Assembly (NCBI RefSeq): GCF_030864355.1
Contig: NC_083397.1
Location: forward strand, 434,001 to 498,000
DNA length: 64,000 nt
Reading direction: 5' to 3'
From: Cutaneotrichosporon cavernicola
Lineage: Eukaryota; Basidiomycota; Tremellomycetes; Trichosporonales; Trichosporonaceae
Position numbers and translations under genes: made by a program. Under the pieces are notes generated by a model. It did no database searches, was not told the DNA's origin, and saw nothing but the letters and a program-made list of their open reading frames with translations. Shown piece by piece: positions 13,631-23,834 of the stretch (position 1 is the stretch's first letter; each line of letters opens with the position of its first letter).

Positions 13631-15373
13631 ATGGCCTTCTCCTTCGGTAAGTCACTCCCGTGTCCGTATTCCAAGCCGCTGACTTCCCAGCTGCTGCTGC
13701 GCAGCCACAGGCCCAGGCGCAGCCTACAACCTCTCTGTTTGGTGGTGGTGAGTTGATTATCCCAGATGGCAACTGACAGACAGCCAACCAGGCTGCGTCG
13801 ACCAGCACGTCATCGCCGTTTGGCGGATTTGGAGCGGCTGCGAACACGCAGCCTGCGGCGAGCGCTCCGGCGGGTTTGGGCTTGTTCGGTGGCGCAAACA
13901 ATGCTGCTGCCGGAAGCAGCACGAGCCTCTTTGGGCAACAGGCGAAGCCTGCGGGCGGCCTGTTTGGTTCTGGGACGGCAGCTCCCGCATCGACACCCAC
14001 CGCGGGGGCGGGGTGGTTCGGCTCTAACGCGGCCCCTCAGAGCACGGGCGGTGGGTTGTTTGGATCGACGGGGGCACAACCTCAACAACAGCCAGGCGGC
14101 CTGTTCGGATCGGGACAGCCCCAACAGCAGCAGGGTGGTGGTCTCTTTGGATCAGCAACAGCGCAACCTCAGCAGCAGAGCGGTGGCCTGTTCGGGTCGA
14201 CGGGGAACGCGCAGCAGTCAGGGGGGCTGTTTGGGCAGACTGCTCAGAAGCCCGCGGGGGCAGGGCTGTTTGGGTCAACCACAGCGCAGCCAGCAGCAGG
14301 AGGCAGCCTCTTCGGATCTGCCACGCAGCCGCAGCAGGCAGCAGGTGGTCTCTTCGGCGCGTCTACCGCACAGCCTCAGCAGAGCAGTTTGTTCGCACCC
14401 AAGCCAGCAGGCGGCCTATTCGGCTCAACCGCGCAGCCACAGCAGCCGACGGGCCTGTTCGCCTCTACGACCCAGCAGCCTCAACAGAACATGTTTGCGT
14501 CGACGTCGCAGCCTCTCGCGCAGTCCACTGCCCCACCACAGGGGCAGGACATTGAGAGCCGGATCGTGACCATCAAGAACGCTTGGGACGACAACAGCCC
14601 CGACTGCCGCTTCAAGTACTTTTTCTACAACGTTGTCGACCCCGGCACGTCGCAGGCGTACGGACGGCCTATTTCTGCGACGGACGACTCGAAGTGGTTG
14701 AGAGCTATGCGTGACAACCCGGACCCACAAAAGTGAGCTCACCTAACCTCGCAAAACTGACAGCAGCATGGTGCCGGTGCTAGCGACAGGGTGGAAGGAC
14801 GTGAAGAAGCGTGTCGAGATGCAGGAGCAGGCGGCGAGCGTGCACCAGCAGCGGATCAAGGAGCTGAACCAGGCGCTGGCGAACCTCTCGCGCCAAACCT
14901 CGCTGTCTTCAAGCGTGCGCCTGCAGGCACTGCAGGCACAGCTCGCGCAGTTGACACAGCGTCTGTTGGCGCTGGCGGCGAAGAGTCCTTCGTTTGCGCC
15001 TGTGCAGAGCTCGGCGTTCCGTCCCGAGGAGGGCGAGATGAAGCATACCCTCGAGGAAGTCAAAGACGCGCTGGACGGGCGGACGAAGCCGTCGCGCGGG
15101 GTGGGACTGGGCACGCAGCGGTCGGCGACCAAGGGCCGCATGTTGGGCCAGGTTAATGAGCTTTGGGGTCTCGTGGAGGAGGTGCGGCGCCAGCGGCGCG
15201 CGCGGGGCCACGACGCGCAGGTGTGGGCGGGCGACGAAAAGCTCCTTACCGAGATTGCGATTGTGCTCGACCAGCAGCAGGCGGCGCTTACCAAGCTGAG
15301 CGGGCTGGCGAGCGACAACGTGTTTGATGCGGACGTTATGCGCGAGGGACTTGCGGCGGTCGAGAAGAAGTAG
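13631..15373 (+). CDS. NUP57: FG nucleoporin NUP57/NUP54
   Basis: Central-channel nucleoporin that pairs with Nsp1/Nup62 and Nup49/Nup58 in the nuclear pore. Exons are 13631-13646, 13691-13747, 13784-14732 and 14767-15373 (about 542 aa). The first half is a disordered FG region with about fifteen GLFG or LFGS units separated by Gln/Ala/Pro spacers. The second half begins near codon 225 with DIESRIVTIKNAWDD and continues into a helical coiled-coil part. Diagnostic family elements include NPDPQ-MVPVLATGWKD around the last splice junction, MLGQVNELWG and LDQQQAAL. The last intron ends in a tandem CAGCAG acceptor, so an isoform with one extra Ser is possible (start of last exon at 14764). The short first exon (16 nt) was fixed by the ATG and the in-frame GTAAGT donor. 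Confidence 0.93.
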
Positions 15374-15744
15374 CATAGAGTAACTTAGCATTGCATGTAC
15401 ATGGGCTGGAGTGAGTTGTGGAAGTTGGTTGCACAAGATGCGATCCGGTGATATCCGAGGTATGCCATGTGGTGATCGCCCGGCATGATGATATATGCCG
15501 ATGAGCCGATGAGCCCACTGCTCGGATCTCTTGACATCATCTGGCACCCTCTCACTCGTAATCTATTCTTACTCTCTATCGTCTCTACCCTCACTGTCGA
15601 CCGTCTCTTATTGCCTGCTGTCCCCACCCTCTTGCACACTGCTCGCACCAACCAAGTCACCTGCCCAGCGCAACCGCCAGTCCCATCCCGGAGGCACCCA
15701 TCTTCTGCCCACCCCCTCCGTACACACGTCCGTCCTCCATACCC
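15374..15744. other. Intergenic: NUP57 3' flank and pcp leader
   Basis: A 371-bp gap. A pyrimidine-rich stretch from about 15540 to 15740 precedes the next ATG, a common look for a fungal 5' leader. No gene seen. Confidence 0.5.
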
Positions 15745-16386
15745 ATGTCCATCCTCATAACCGGTTTCGAGCCCTTCGGGGGCGACTCGGAGAACCCTTC
15801 GCGCCTTTCGGCTCGCGCCGCCGTAGCGCTCCTCAAAGCCGATGGCCACGATGCCCACTTCCTCGAGGTACCCTGCGTCTTCGCGACAGCGTTCCCAACA
15901 GTAGAAGCCGAGGCCAAACGTGTTGGTGCCGAGATAGTCATCGCGGCGGGCCTAGCGGCGGGGCGCAGGGTCATCTCGCTCGAATCTACCGCCAAGAACA
16001 TCATCGACGCTCGTATCCCTGACAATGCAGGCGGGCAGCCACGCGACGTCCCCGTCGTTCCCGGCGGACCCAAGACGCTCCCAACGCGCCTGCCAATCGC
16101 ACGCGCTGCCGAGGCTATCAAAGCCTTTGAGCCGGCAGACGAGCCGGACTTCAAACCTATCCCCGTAGCGATCAGCGACGACGCAGGTGAGTACGTGTGC
16201 AACACGCTCATGTACGCTTCCCTTGCCGGCTTGCCTGAGGATCTGTCGGTGGGATTCGTCCACGTCCCCCTCTTCCGTGCAGTCGGACTCGAGGAGCAGG
16301 CCATCGCCCTCGCTATCGTGGCGAAGGAGGCACTTGCAACCCGAATCCGCACGCGCCTCGCCTCCAGCAAGTGCCGTGGAGCCTAG
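15745..16386 (+). CDS. Pyroglutamyl-peptidase I (peptidase family C15), bacterial-like
   Basis: Cytosolic cysteine peptidase that removes N-terminal pyroglutamate from peptides. It is a single exon of 213 residues, the normal length for the bacterial enzyme. The signature GFEPFGG is at residues 7-13. The catalytic Glu sits in AAGRRVISLES, the Cys in DDAGEYVCN and the His in VGFVHVP, so the triad is complete. IPDNAGGQPRD is a loop usual in bacterial copies. The ATG at 15745 gives the Family-typical start immediately before ILITGFEPFGG. No signal peptide. The lack of introns in a region where nearly every gene has them, together with the bacterial-style motifs, suggests acquisition from bacteria; that is an inference. 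It lies convergent to the dicarboxylate carrier with only 107 bp between stop codons. Confidence 0.9.
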   Translation: MSILITGFEPFGGDSENPSRLSARAAVALLKADGHDAHFLEVPCVFATAFPTVEAEAKRVGAEIVIAAGLAAGRRVISLESTAKNIIDARIPDNAGGQPRDVPVVPGGPKTLPTRLPIARAAEAIKAFEPADEPDFKPIPVAISDDAGEYVCNTLMYASLAGLPEDLSVGFVHVPLFRAVGLEEQAIALAIVAKEALATRIRTRLASSKCRGA

Positions 16387-16493
16387 GGACGGTTAACCTA
16401 TAGCCATATTGCCCAAGTGATGCATGTAGTACAGATGTGAAATGGAGTCTATGCTGTCCCAAAATGTATACCTCGTTCTCTCTCTCTATGCCT

Positions 16494-17855
16494 CTACTTG
16501 AGCGGCGCAACAACGGCGGCGGCTTCGACGAGGGGCCGCTCGCGCACGATATCAACGACGTGCCTAAGCTGTTCGAGGAACACGAACGTGCAAATAGTGT
16601 TGGGTGTAAGGCGGATCCAAGCGGGCAACCACCCGCGGAAGAGGAACATGGGCCCTTCGCGCTTAAAGCTATCGGTGAGGACCTGCATGACACTCATTCC
16701 CGAGCCGCTCATAACGCGGCTCTTGACGACGTCGGCGGGCGCACAGACAGTAGTGGCGAAAGTACCGGCAAGAGCAGAAGCCGAAAAGTGGAGTCCAACG
16801 CCCTCCTTCATCCCAAAGCCGGCGAGCATGTCCTTGAACTTGTCGTAGCTAACGAGCTGGGACGCGTTCATGATAACACTGCGCACGACATTGGGCGTCA
16901 TGCCCAGGAAGAGGGAGGCGACACCCTCAGCTGCGACCATGCGGTACAGGCCGTGCATGGCGTTGCGGTAGTGCTGCTGCTGGGCGACTGGTTTTGTGGG
17001 GTCGGTGATCATGCGCACGAGAACCACGTCGGCTGGGTTTCCGGCCAGGCCAGCCAGAGCGCCGGCGGCACTGGCACACGCTGTGAGCTCGCCCATACCA
17101 AGTTGCTTTGCGCCTGGGGTCAGCGTCAACCACAAACGAGTTGAGAGACGGAAGGCAAATCAGCCTGACCTGTCTCGACTAACCATTCTTGGAAATCTTG
17201 TTCTTGATGCTGTCGTACACTCCCAGCCTTGTGAGGCTGTACGTCATCTGCCGGAACACACTCGCCGTGAGGCCAGTGTACAGTCCTCGTGCGCCTGGGG
17301 TTAGCTCCGCAGACAAATTATGGCTGGATCTCCTGGCTTTCTGGGTGTGGTTCAAAGTCTGATACTCGTGTCGGGGCAGGGCGACGAACCGCATATTCTC
17401 CTTATCCCGATGGAAATGTCACGGGGTAGTCACCACACGCGCCTCCCAGGCACTTGTAATGACCATCCCCTTTCCCACGGCCAGAGGAGCGTGGCCACGG
17501 CAGCCCCTTTCCCCTCGCATCTCTCTCCCAACTAGGCCAGACTTACCATTCTGTGCGAGGACCTCCTTGATCGACCCAACGAACGACGGCTTCTTAGCGG
17601 CCGTCTGCATTCGCACTCGCATAACGTCCAGGGGATGGGTGCAGCATGCCGCCACTGAGGTCAGCGCGGTTACGGAGAATGTGGGTTGACTCACTAGATC
17701 CAGCGACGCCTGAAATGGTAAGAAGGTGTGAACAGAGGAGCGTAGCGTAGATCGATGCCAGAGGAAGGATAGCGTCAGTACGTTGTAACACGGATAGCGT
17801 GGTACACACCTCCGAGCCAGAAGGGGTATGGCTGTCTTGTCTTTGTCTTGCCCAT
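16494..17855 (-). CDS. DIC1: Mitochondrial dicarboxylate carrier
   Basis: Inner-membrane carrier exchanging malate/succinate for phosphate. Five exons: 17855-17810, 17709-17695, 17654-17547, 17294-17184 and 17113-16494, totalling 299 aa. The second exon is only 15 nt. Three mitochondrial-carrier signatures are visible: THPLDVMRVRMQT in repeat 1, NPADVVLVRMITDP in repeat 2 and APADVVKSRVM in repeat 3. MTYSLTRLGVYD in repeat 1 is typical of the dicarboxylate/oxoglutarate subgroup. Introns of 100, 40, 252 and 70 nt are longer than the window's norm. The leader just before the ATG contains a short CA repeat. Carrier family is certain; Dic1 rather than oxoglutarate carrier is likely from the repeat 1 and 2 motifs. 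Confidence 0.88.
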
Positions 17856-19513
17856 GGTGAGTGTGTGTGTGTGGGGAAGGGGGCGTTGGGTGGTCGGGGG
17901 AGGGGGGTTGGGGGAGCGTTGGTTTGTGTTGATGGATTAGCCCCGAGTGCCTGTCCTTATCGTTGTAGCTGTCAAGCGGTGAGAGGTGTGTGTGCTTTGG
18001 TGAGTTATCAATCAAGTAGACGACGCGATAAATTACAGCGAGCACGCTCGCACCTGCCTATATGACGCCAGATACTGTACGAGTCAGAGCTAGGTGCGAT
18101 ACATGGTCGCTACGGAGTCGGTACCCCCGCCGAACGCCGCCAAGTGAAGGCACTCCCTATAGGTATTTTTCCGCACCTCACACGGCCCAGTTGATTTGCG
18201 CCTACCTCTCCTGAATTGCTCTTCGCTAATCTCCGCCAATGAAACGACCCCTCCCCCAGTCTCTCCGGGCCTCCACATACCGCTTCCTGAGAGTTGGGGT
18301 TCACTTGGGAGGGCCTGTACCAGGCGGAACGCGGAGTTGGCGCGACAAACGACTCTGGCACAGTCGCGGAGTGGGATGCCGCGGTTTTCGGTGTTTGTTT
18401 TTGATAGAGTTTGATAGGCGGCCTTCCGGATTCATGTTCGGGTCGGGAAAATCGGCCGATGTCCGGCCGTTACTCGACAGACAACTTCCGTGATTACAAT
18501 TAACACACCGAGGATACATGAGGATGAACACATCACCCGACTCTATACTCCGGCTTTACACCTTGAACCCCGAGCACAAGTAGGTCGAGTTAGTGTCTCA
18601 ACGCCGGGCGGAATCCTCAACATGCCGCCTGTCCGGGATGCGCAACGTGTCCGCTCGAGATGGATTCCAAGATAGTGGTGCATGTCACATGTGCACCCAC
18701 GGCTGTGTGTGCTTGGCTCGAGCGTCTGGGCTGCCCTATTCTCTACCTACCATCCTATGCTCTCCCTTCCGTTTCATTGTCTACATCTTATCACCTAACT
18801 TTGACCTGAGCAGATGAAACCTCTCATTCAGAGCACGTCAAGGTTCCTTCTGCACATCCAAACCCTCGCCAACTCCGCCTCGTTCGAACTCCATTCGCAA
18901 TCAACAATGAGTGGCCTCTTCTTGAGGGTGCTGCATAGTCATACGATTACCCCACAGTTGTTACTACCAGGAATCATGGCCTCCTCCCAACGACGCTCCC
19001 ACTAGCGGGTGCACCATCGATCTTACATTCAGGAGGAGTACGACCTGGGCCCCTAGCAACCCGACGTCTGCCGTGGATAATGGCCGATCCGTAGAGGCTG
19101 ACGTCCCACGGTGTGAGGCCCGCTATACAGACAACGACGCCCAGGTCAAGCCTGGGAGGATGAGTGGCGGCCCATGGCTGCGTCAAGCAGGTGTTCAGGA
19201 GAGCCGCGACGAGATACACGGGCGAGCTGCACAGCCTGCCAGCCTGTTGACACTCCAACGTCACCCTCACCTTGAGTGTTCCAAGGGCATTCCAAGCGTC
19301 GCAGGAGAAGCTGGTGTTGTTGATAGCCCAACTGATACTAGTTGCGGTAACGGAAGCCGCACACCGGAGAACCGGGCCGATCGGCGTCTTAACACCCCAA
19401 CCTTCAGCCAGCACTGAGTCAGGCTAAGACTGGCGGTGTACGCGGGATACGCGAGCTCACCCCAACCTCTCTGCCTCAAAACCTCTGCAGTCTCATCTGG
19501 ATATGAACGTGAA
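17856..19513. other. 1.66-kb intergenic region without a supported gene
   Basis: It separates two minus-strand genes, so it contains the DIC1 promoter. Overlapping open frames on both strands at 18974-19414 lack a start codon, splice continuation and known motifs. I regard them as chance openings in GC-rich DNA. A CA/GT microsatellite lies at about 17858-17880. Confidence 0.45.
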
Positions 19514-20483
19514 TTACTCCAACGCAGCCATCTCCCCCTCCCCCCAGATCCAAGTCTTGCCCACAACCTTAACCCGGCCGTTGTCAAGGGAGACGCGCAT
19601 CGCCCCACCCCGGCGACTAACCTGGTGCGCGTCGAGTACAACACTCTTCGCATCGGGACCAAACATCCCCGATCCATGGCCCAGGAGATAGTATTCGGCG
19701 AGGGCGGCGTGTGCCGAGCCCGTCTAATGTCAGCTTTTTCCTTTTACGACGTACAACTGGGTCCTCGGGGATGCCCATGCCCTCGACGAAGACGCGCGAG
19801 TTGATCCTCCCGTCCTTTACCTGTGTCGCGATACAGTAGTGTCCGATCGTGGGGTAGAGTGCGCGGGTGTTGACTTTGAGGTCCGCGAGGGGAACGCTAG
19901 GCTTGAGGCGCACGATGCACGATTTCTCGTCCATGTATGTCGCTACTTGCTCGATGTCGCTAGGGTCAATGGCGGAAGCGGAGGCGAAGAGAGCCCCGAA
20001 TTCATCGCTGCGAGAGGAAGGGGCTGAAGGACCACCGAGGGGAAGGGAGATTGATACCTCGCCCCCTTGGCCTCGGCTCACGCAGGTGGCTGTGAGACGA
20101 CCAGCGACGGTGTCAAAGTACAGTTCCTTTGCGGACGTGTCGACGCGATTGAAGAGGATGAAGCTGGTCGCGAGGGTTGCGTGGCCACAGAGCATCGATT
20201 CCTGTCGTCAGCCACAAGTCAACGTCGAGCTTGGATGTTCGCGCTTCTGGTGTTCCTCCACGCTCACCTTGCCTGACCCCGTCCACCAGCGCATCGCATA
20301 CACCCCCTCCTCTTTGGGCGTGACGATTGCCGTCATGGGCATGTCAAAGTCCTGTCCGAGGGTGCGGCAGAAGGTGTCGTCTTTGGCCCGTTCATCGCCT
20401 GGGGGTAGGAGGACGACGGCTGCCTGGTTCCCGCCGTGGGGGTGGGTTGCGAACGCGTTGGCGAGGAAGAAGCGGACTGGCAT
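19514..20483 (-). CDS. PhzF-family isomerase/epimerase-like protein
   Basis: Member of the PhzC/PhzF fold (diaminopimelate-epimerase-like), a family of mostly uncharacterised cytosolic enzymes. Exons are 20483-20268, 20201-19755 and 19723-19514 (290 aa), with introns of 66 and 31 nt. The N-terminal lobe has NAFATHPHGGNQAAVV. After intron 1 comes the family motif MLCGHATLAT. The second lobe has GMGIPEDPV, continued across intron 2 as TGSAHAALAEYYL, which completes the expected EDPVTGSAH motif. The C-terminal exon ends with RGGAMRVSLDNGRV. It was found only by splicing, because each exon alone looks truncated. The catalytic Glu of PhzF falls in the MPVRFFLANAFA-type start region but I cannot assign it with certainty. 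The substrate is unknown. Confidence 0.85.
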
Positions 20484-20873
20484 TGCAGAGTCAGAGCGTA
20501 TGGGAGTAAGAGAATCGGAGATAGCTGCGCGGTTTATAAGCTAGGAATACATAGCGGTTTGTAAGCAAGAAGCGTGGTGCAGCCCACATGCCTCATGGCA
20601 TGTTGATCTGTCGAGTCGTGATGGCTTCGACTCCGACATCGGCAGCTCACGGAACCAAGCCGAGGAATAGAGGAATCGGACTGTTCTTCAATTCAACTAC
20701 CACGTGGTGTTCCTATTGACCTATTGTAATACCCGATCGTAATGCACAAACAGAATACGTCACGTGACGTGACGTCAGTGCTCCACGCGTCGTTTGCCAC
20801 CATTAAACCACCACAGCCTTTCATTTCATGTGCCTCTCTTCCTCACTTTCACTCCTTGACTCACTCACTCATA
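20484..20873. promoter_or_regulatory. Divergent promoter with E-box and CRE elements
   Basis: A 390-bp interval between the PhzF-like gene and the Pmp3/Sna-like gene. It contains CACGTG at 20701-20706 and 20761-20766, and TGACGTCA at 20770-20777, the last two almost fused. These are consensus sites for bHLH (Cbf1/Pho4-type) and bZIP (CREB/ATF-type) factors. A TTTATAA sequence lies near 20532 on the PhzF side. Stress or nutrient control is an inference. Confidence 0.55.
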
Positions 20874-21430
20874 ATGGTCCGCGGCTCTGACATTCTCATC
20901 GCGCTCATCGCCATCATCTTCCCACCCGCTGCGGTGGCCATGATGACCGGTTGCAGCTGCGATCTCATGATCAACATTGCGCTCACGCTCTTGGTGAGTG
21001 GCGTCGGGCCGGCTCGAGGAAGGCGACAACTGGCCCTATCCGGTCCCATATCATCGTCCTACGTGCTACCTTGACTCTGCCTTCTATCAAGCACCCCTTC
21101 TCCCCTCCTCCCCTCCTCACCAGACCCCCAACCTTAAGCCCGCTGACCACAGGGATACCTTCCCGGACACATCCACGCCTTCTGGATCCTGTATAAGAAG
21201 ATGCTAGCGGAGGAGATGTACGGCGCCACGGGGTACATCTACGTCGGGAACGGCCAGTACACGTCAAACGATACCCGTCGTGAGTCTACGCAAGAGGGAG
21301 GGCATCTGTCTGTGCCTCTCTGTTGGTTGTAAACCACGTGTAGCAGCCGGCATACGCCCCAGCCACGCTAACCTCAGCCCCTCCGCCACACCACGGGGGA
21401 AACTACGGTTCCACTGGACAGCGCTACTGA
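20874..21430 (+). CDS. Pmp3/Sna2-4 family small membrane proteolipid
   Basis: Two-pass membrane protein of the Pmp3 (UPF0057/stress-induced RCI2) family, found in plasma membrane or vacuole/endosome. Exons are 20874-20993, 21153-21279 and 21378-21430 (99 aa). Exon 1 gives the first hydrophobic helix, with the family core IIFPPAAVAMMTGCSCDLMIN. Exon 2 opens with GGYLPGHIHAFWILYK-type residues (first Gly from the GGA codon), the second helix. Exon 3 supplies a proline-rich tail, PPPPHHGGNYGS, like the cytosolic tails of yeast Sna3/Sna4. Without the second splice the frame would end in an unrelated tail, so the three-exon model is preferred. The core motif is strong; the localisation is inferred from relatives. 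Confidence 0.85.
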
Positions 21431-21959
21431 GATTTTCACTCTCTCATGGCCACTTGGACGCAAGCCGCAGGTCCTTCGCTGCGCGGCCACGCATATAGCA
21501 CGACCTTTGAACACCGAGTTTCGTAGATAGAGAACGGGTGCGTCAAGCGCACCCTGGTCTCCTGTAATGCACGCTGTTGACACGAGCCCCAAGTAAAGGC
21601 AGTGGTGGAAGGAGGCAGCGGTGCTTGTCGGTATGGGCAAACGTCACTGACGAAATGAGGAATGATGTAGAGGCTTGTGACGCATTTGGCATGTGGAGGT
21701 TAAGTTAGTCCTTTGACTCATGTTGATGATCTCTACACCTGCGCCACATCGCGCCTTGTTAACTCTTAACTGAACGCACTCGACGTGCCGTGGATGAATA
21801 ACATCGTTGGTCGCGCGTCGCCAATCGCCGGAGACTACAGCCCACCTCAGAAGAGCGCCAGGCAGGGCCGCCCTGACGTCAGATGTCGTCCCGCACTTTG
21901 AGTTTACACCCCTTTATAAACGGGCACTTCCGCCCTCTCTCTTCCACAACATCACAATC
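21431..21959. promoter_or_regulatory. Promoter region of the SDR gene, with CRE and TATA box
   Basis: TGACGTCA lies at 21874-21881 and TATAAA at 21915-21920, 40 bp before the ATG at 21960. These are well placed for an upstream activator site and core promoter. No gene is seen in the interval. Confidence 0.55.
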
Positions 21960-23101
21960 ATGACAACCGAACCACCGAGCTTCTGGGACCGCTCACACGT
22001 AGTGTGGGAGAACGCGAAACATGTCGGCCTCCCAATCATAAACTGGCTGTGCGGCTACAAGCCGCGCTGGACGCCAGCCGAGATGGGCTCCAAGGCTGGC
22101 CAAGTGAGCTTTTCCCCTCTCCTTTCTGACTCTAGGTGATCCTAGTAACGGGGGCGAATAGTGGTACGGGCTACGCAACCGCACAGGCATACTACAACGC
22201 CGGTGCGCGAGTCATCATGGCCTGTCGATCAGAGGAACGGGCAAACCAGGCCATTACGGAAATCACTTCAGGCGCGTATAGGGATATAAACGGAACTCTC
22301 CAAGTCCCAACTACTCCTCCCAAGACTCCGGGGGTACTCGAGTTCCTTGCCCTCGATTTAGCGGATCTGTACTCTGTGGAAAAGGCTGCCAAGACTCTGG
22401 AGAAGGAGAAACGCTTAGATGTCCTCTTCGCCAATGCTGGGATCATGGCAGTTCCCCCCGCCGAGACGAAACAGGGATACGCTCTCCAGTTCGGAACAAA
22501 TGTCCTGGGACACCAGAGACTCATCTCTCGCCTCCTCCCTCTTATGCAGTCTACCTCTAACTCGACCGCGTCTCCATCACGCCTCATCGTCTCGTCGTCA
22601 TTCGCGCATCTCTGGGCCCCCAAAAATGGGATCGACGGAGGTATTGCCTACGACACATTGAAGGGTACGGGAAAACTGGACAAGATCAAAGAATACGGCG
22701 AGAGTAAATGGGGTGGAGTCGCCCTTGCGAGGTATGTCGATGCGCATTATGGTCCCGGATCAGGTGGGGAGGTGGTTGGAACAGAAAGAGGGGAGGTACT
22801 GGCGTTCGCGGTCCACCCCGGTCCAGTGGCTAGTAATCTCGGTACCCACCTCCGTTCTGTTGCTATTTTGCGGCTGAGCAGTGCCGTATGGCGGGCGACG
22901 CAGCTGTCGTGCGATGAGGGGGCACTCAACCAGCTCTGGTTGGCGAATTTGGATGTCGACCAAGCCCGGAAACTCTCGGGCAGCTATGTCGCTTGTATCC
23001 AGGCGCCAACGTTGGCGCGGTCGGATCTGGACAATCCCGTGGCGTGGGACAAGTTGTGGGATTGGTGCGAGGCCGAGGGGCGGTCGCATACTATGATATA
23101 G
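21960..23101 (+). CDS. Short-chain dehydrogenase/reductase (WWOX/retinol dehydrogenase-like)
   Basis: NAD(P)-dependent oxidoreductase with a Rossmann fold. Exons are 21960-22103 and 22136-23101, with a 32-nt intron; 369 aa. The cofactor motif GANSGTGYATA starts about residue 53. The structural NAG motif appears as NAGIMAVPP. The catalytic Ser lies in SSSFAHLW and the Tyr/Lys pair in YGESKWGG. A 50-residue N-terminal extension with a WxP-type segment (YKPRWTPAEM) is common in fungal members. The substrate cannot be read from the sequence; lipid, retinoid-like or secondary metabolite carbonyls are all possible. A TATA box 40 bp upstream supports this start. Confidence 0.9.
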
Positions 23102-23285
23102 GATATAGTATTAGTATGCAAAACAGGATTCAAGTCTGTGTTGAAGATAAGACATCAGGTCGATAATGCCCTCTGGTGGCCCGATATTGACATTGGGATG
23201 GGATTAGCCGCCGAATCTGCTTCCGCTCCGTTGGGTCAACTCTAACATGACCATCCCTCTTTCCAAGGTTAGCAATAATATCACA

Positions 23286-23629
23286 ATGTCAGCGCGCGCA
23301 ACGTTCAAGGACAAGCAGCCGCTCAAGACGCTCGCGCGCGCGAGCAAGTCGTGTGCTGCGCAGGTGAGCCTCCATTCATTCCCCCCTCTTCCTGACATCC
23401 GTGTCTGTCTAGGCGGCCTCACCTCTTCCCACCTGCTTATCTAGTCGAGGCGTTGGAGCTGACACCAGTCCGTGGCATATGGCGCATGTGTCGGGCGCAG
23501 TTACCAGGAAGTACATCGCGATATGTGCAAGGACGAGTTTAAGGCGTTCAAGGAGTGTGTGCAGGTGCGTGCATTTGGCTGGCTGCTTTGCTGAACTGAC
23601 GACAGAAAGCGGTTGGGCGCAAGTGGTAG
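23286..23629 (+). CDS. Twin-CX9C mitochondrial protein, NDUFAF8-like
   Basis: A 65-residue protein assembled from exons 23286-23363, 23469-23564 and 23606-23629. The spliced product has two CX9C motifs, CAAQSVAYGAC and CKDEFKAFKEC, separated by about 14 residues, and a basic C-terminus (VGRKW). This is the coiled-coil-helix-coiled-coil-helix fold imported into the intermembrane space by Mia40. Spacing and the AYGACV and FKAFKECV contexts resemble NDUFAF8 (C17orf89), a complex I assembly factor that works with NDUFAF5. An in-frame upstream ATG at 23247 would add 13 residues. The twin CX9C appears only when both introns are removed, which supports the model. NDUFAF8 assignment is moderate; the fold is strong. 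Confidence 0.72.
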
Positions 23630-23834
23630 GCGGCGGTCTCCAATACGTTGCTGCGGAGCGCGCCATTGCCTGGATCGCAACGACTGCGTCGGTGCCGCCG
23701 CTGAACCGCGCATTCAGCATGACTGCCGCAATGACTGTACACCCCCCAGCTTGCTACGCTCGCTACGCTCGCGGGAACACTGTATCATATCCACGAATGC
23801 ATGATATCGTCTATACGAGTAACACTCTCTAAGT

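Noticed and set aside
18974..19414. Overlapping open frames on both strands
   Set aside because: No ATG at the start, no motif, no splice continuation; both strands are open at once, as expected by chance in GC-rich DNA.
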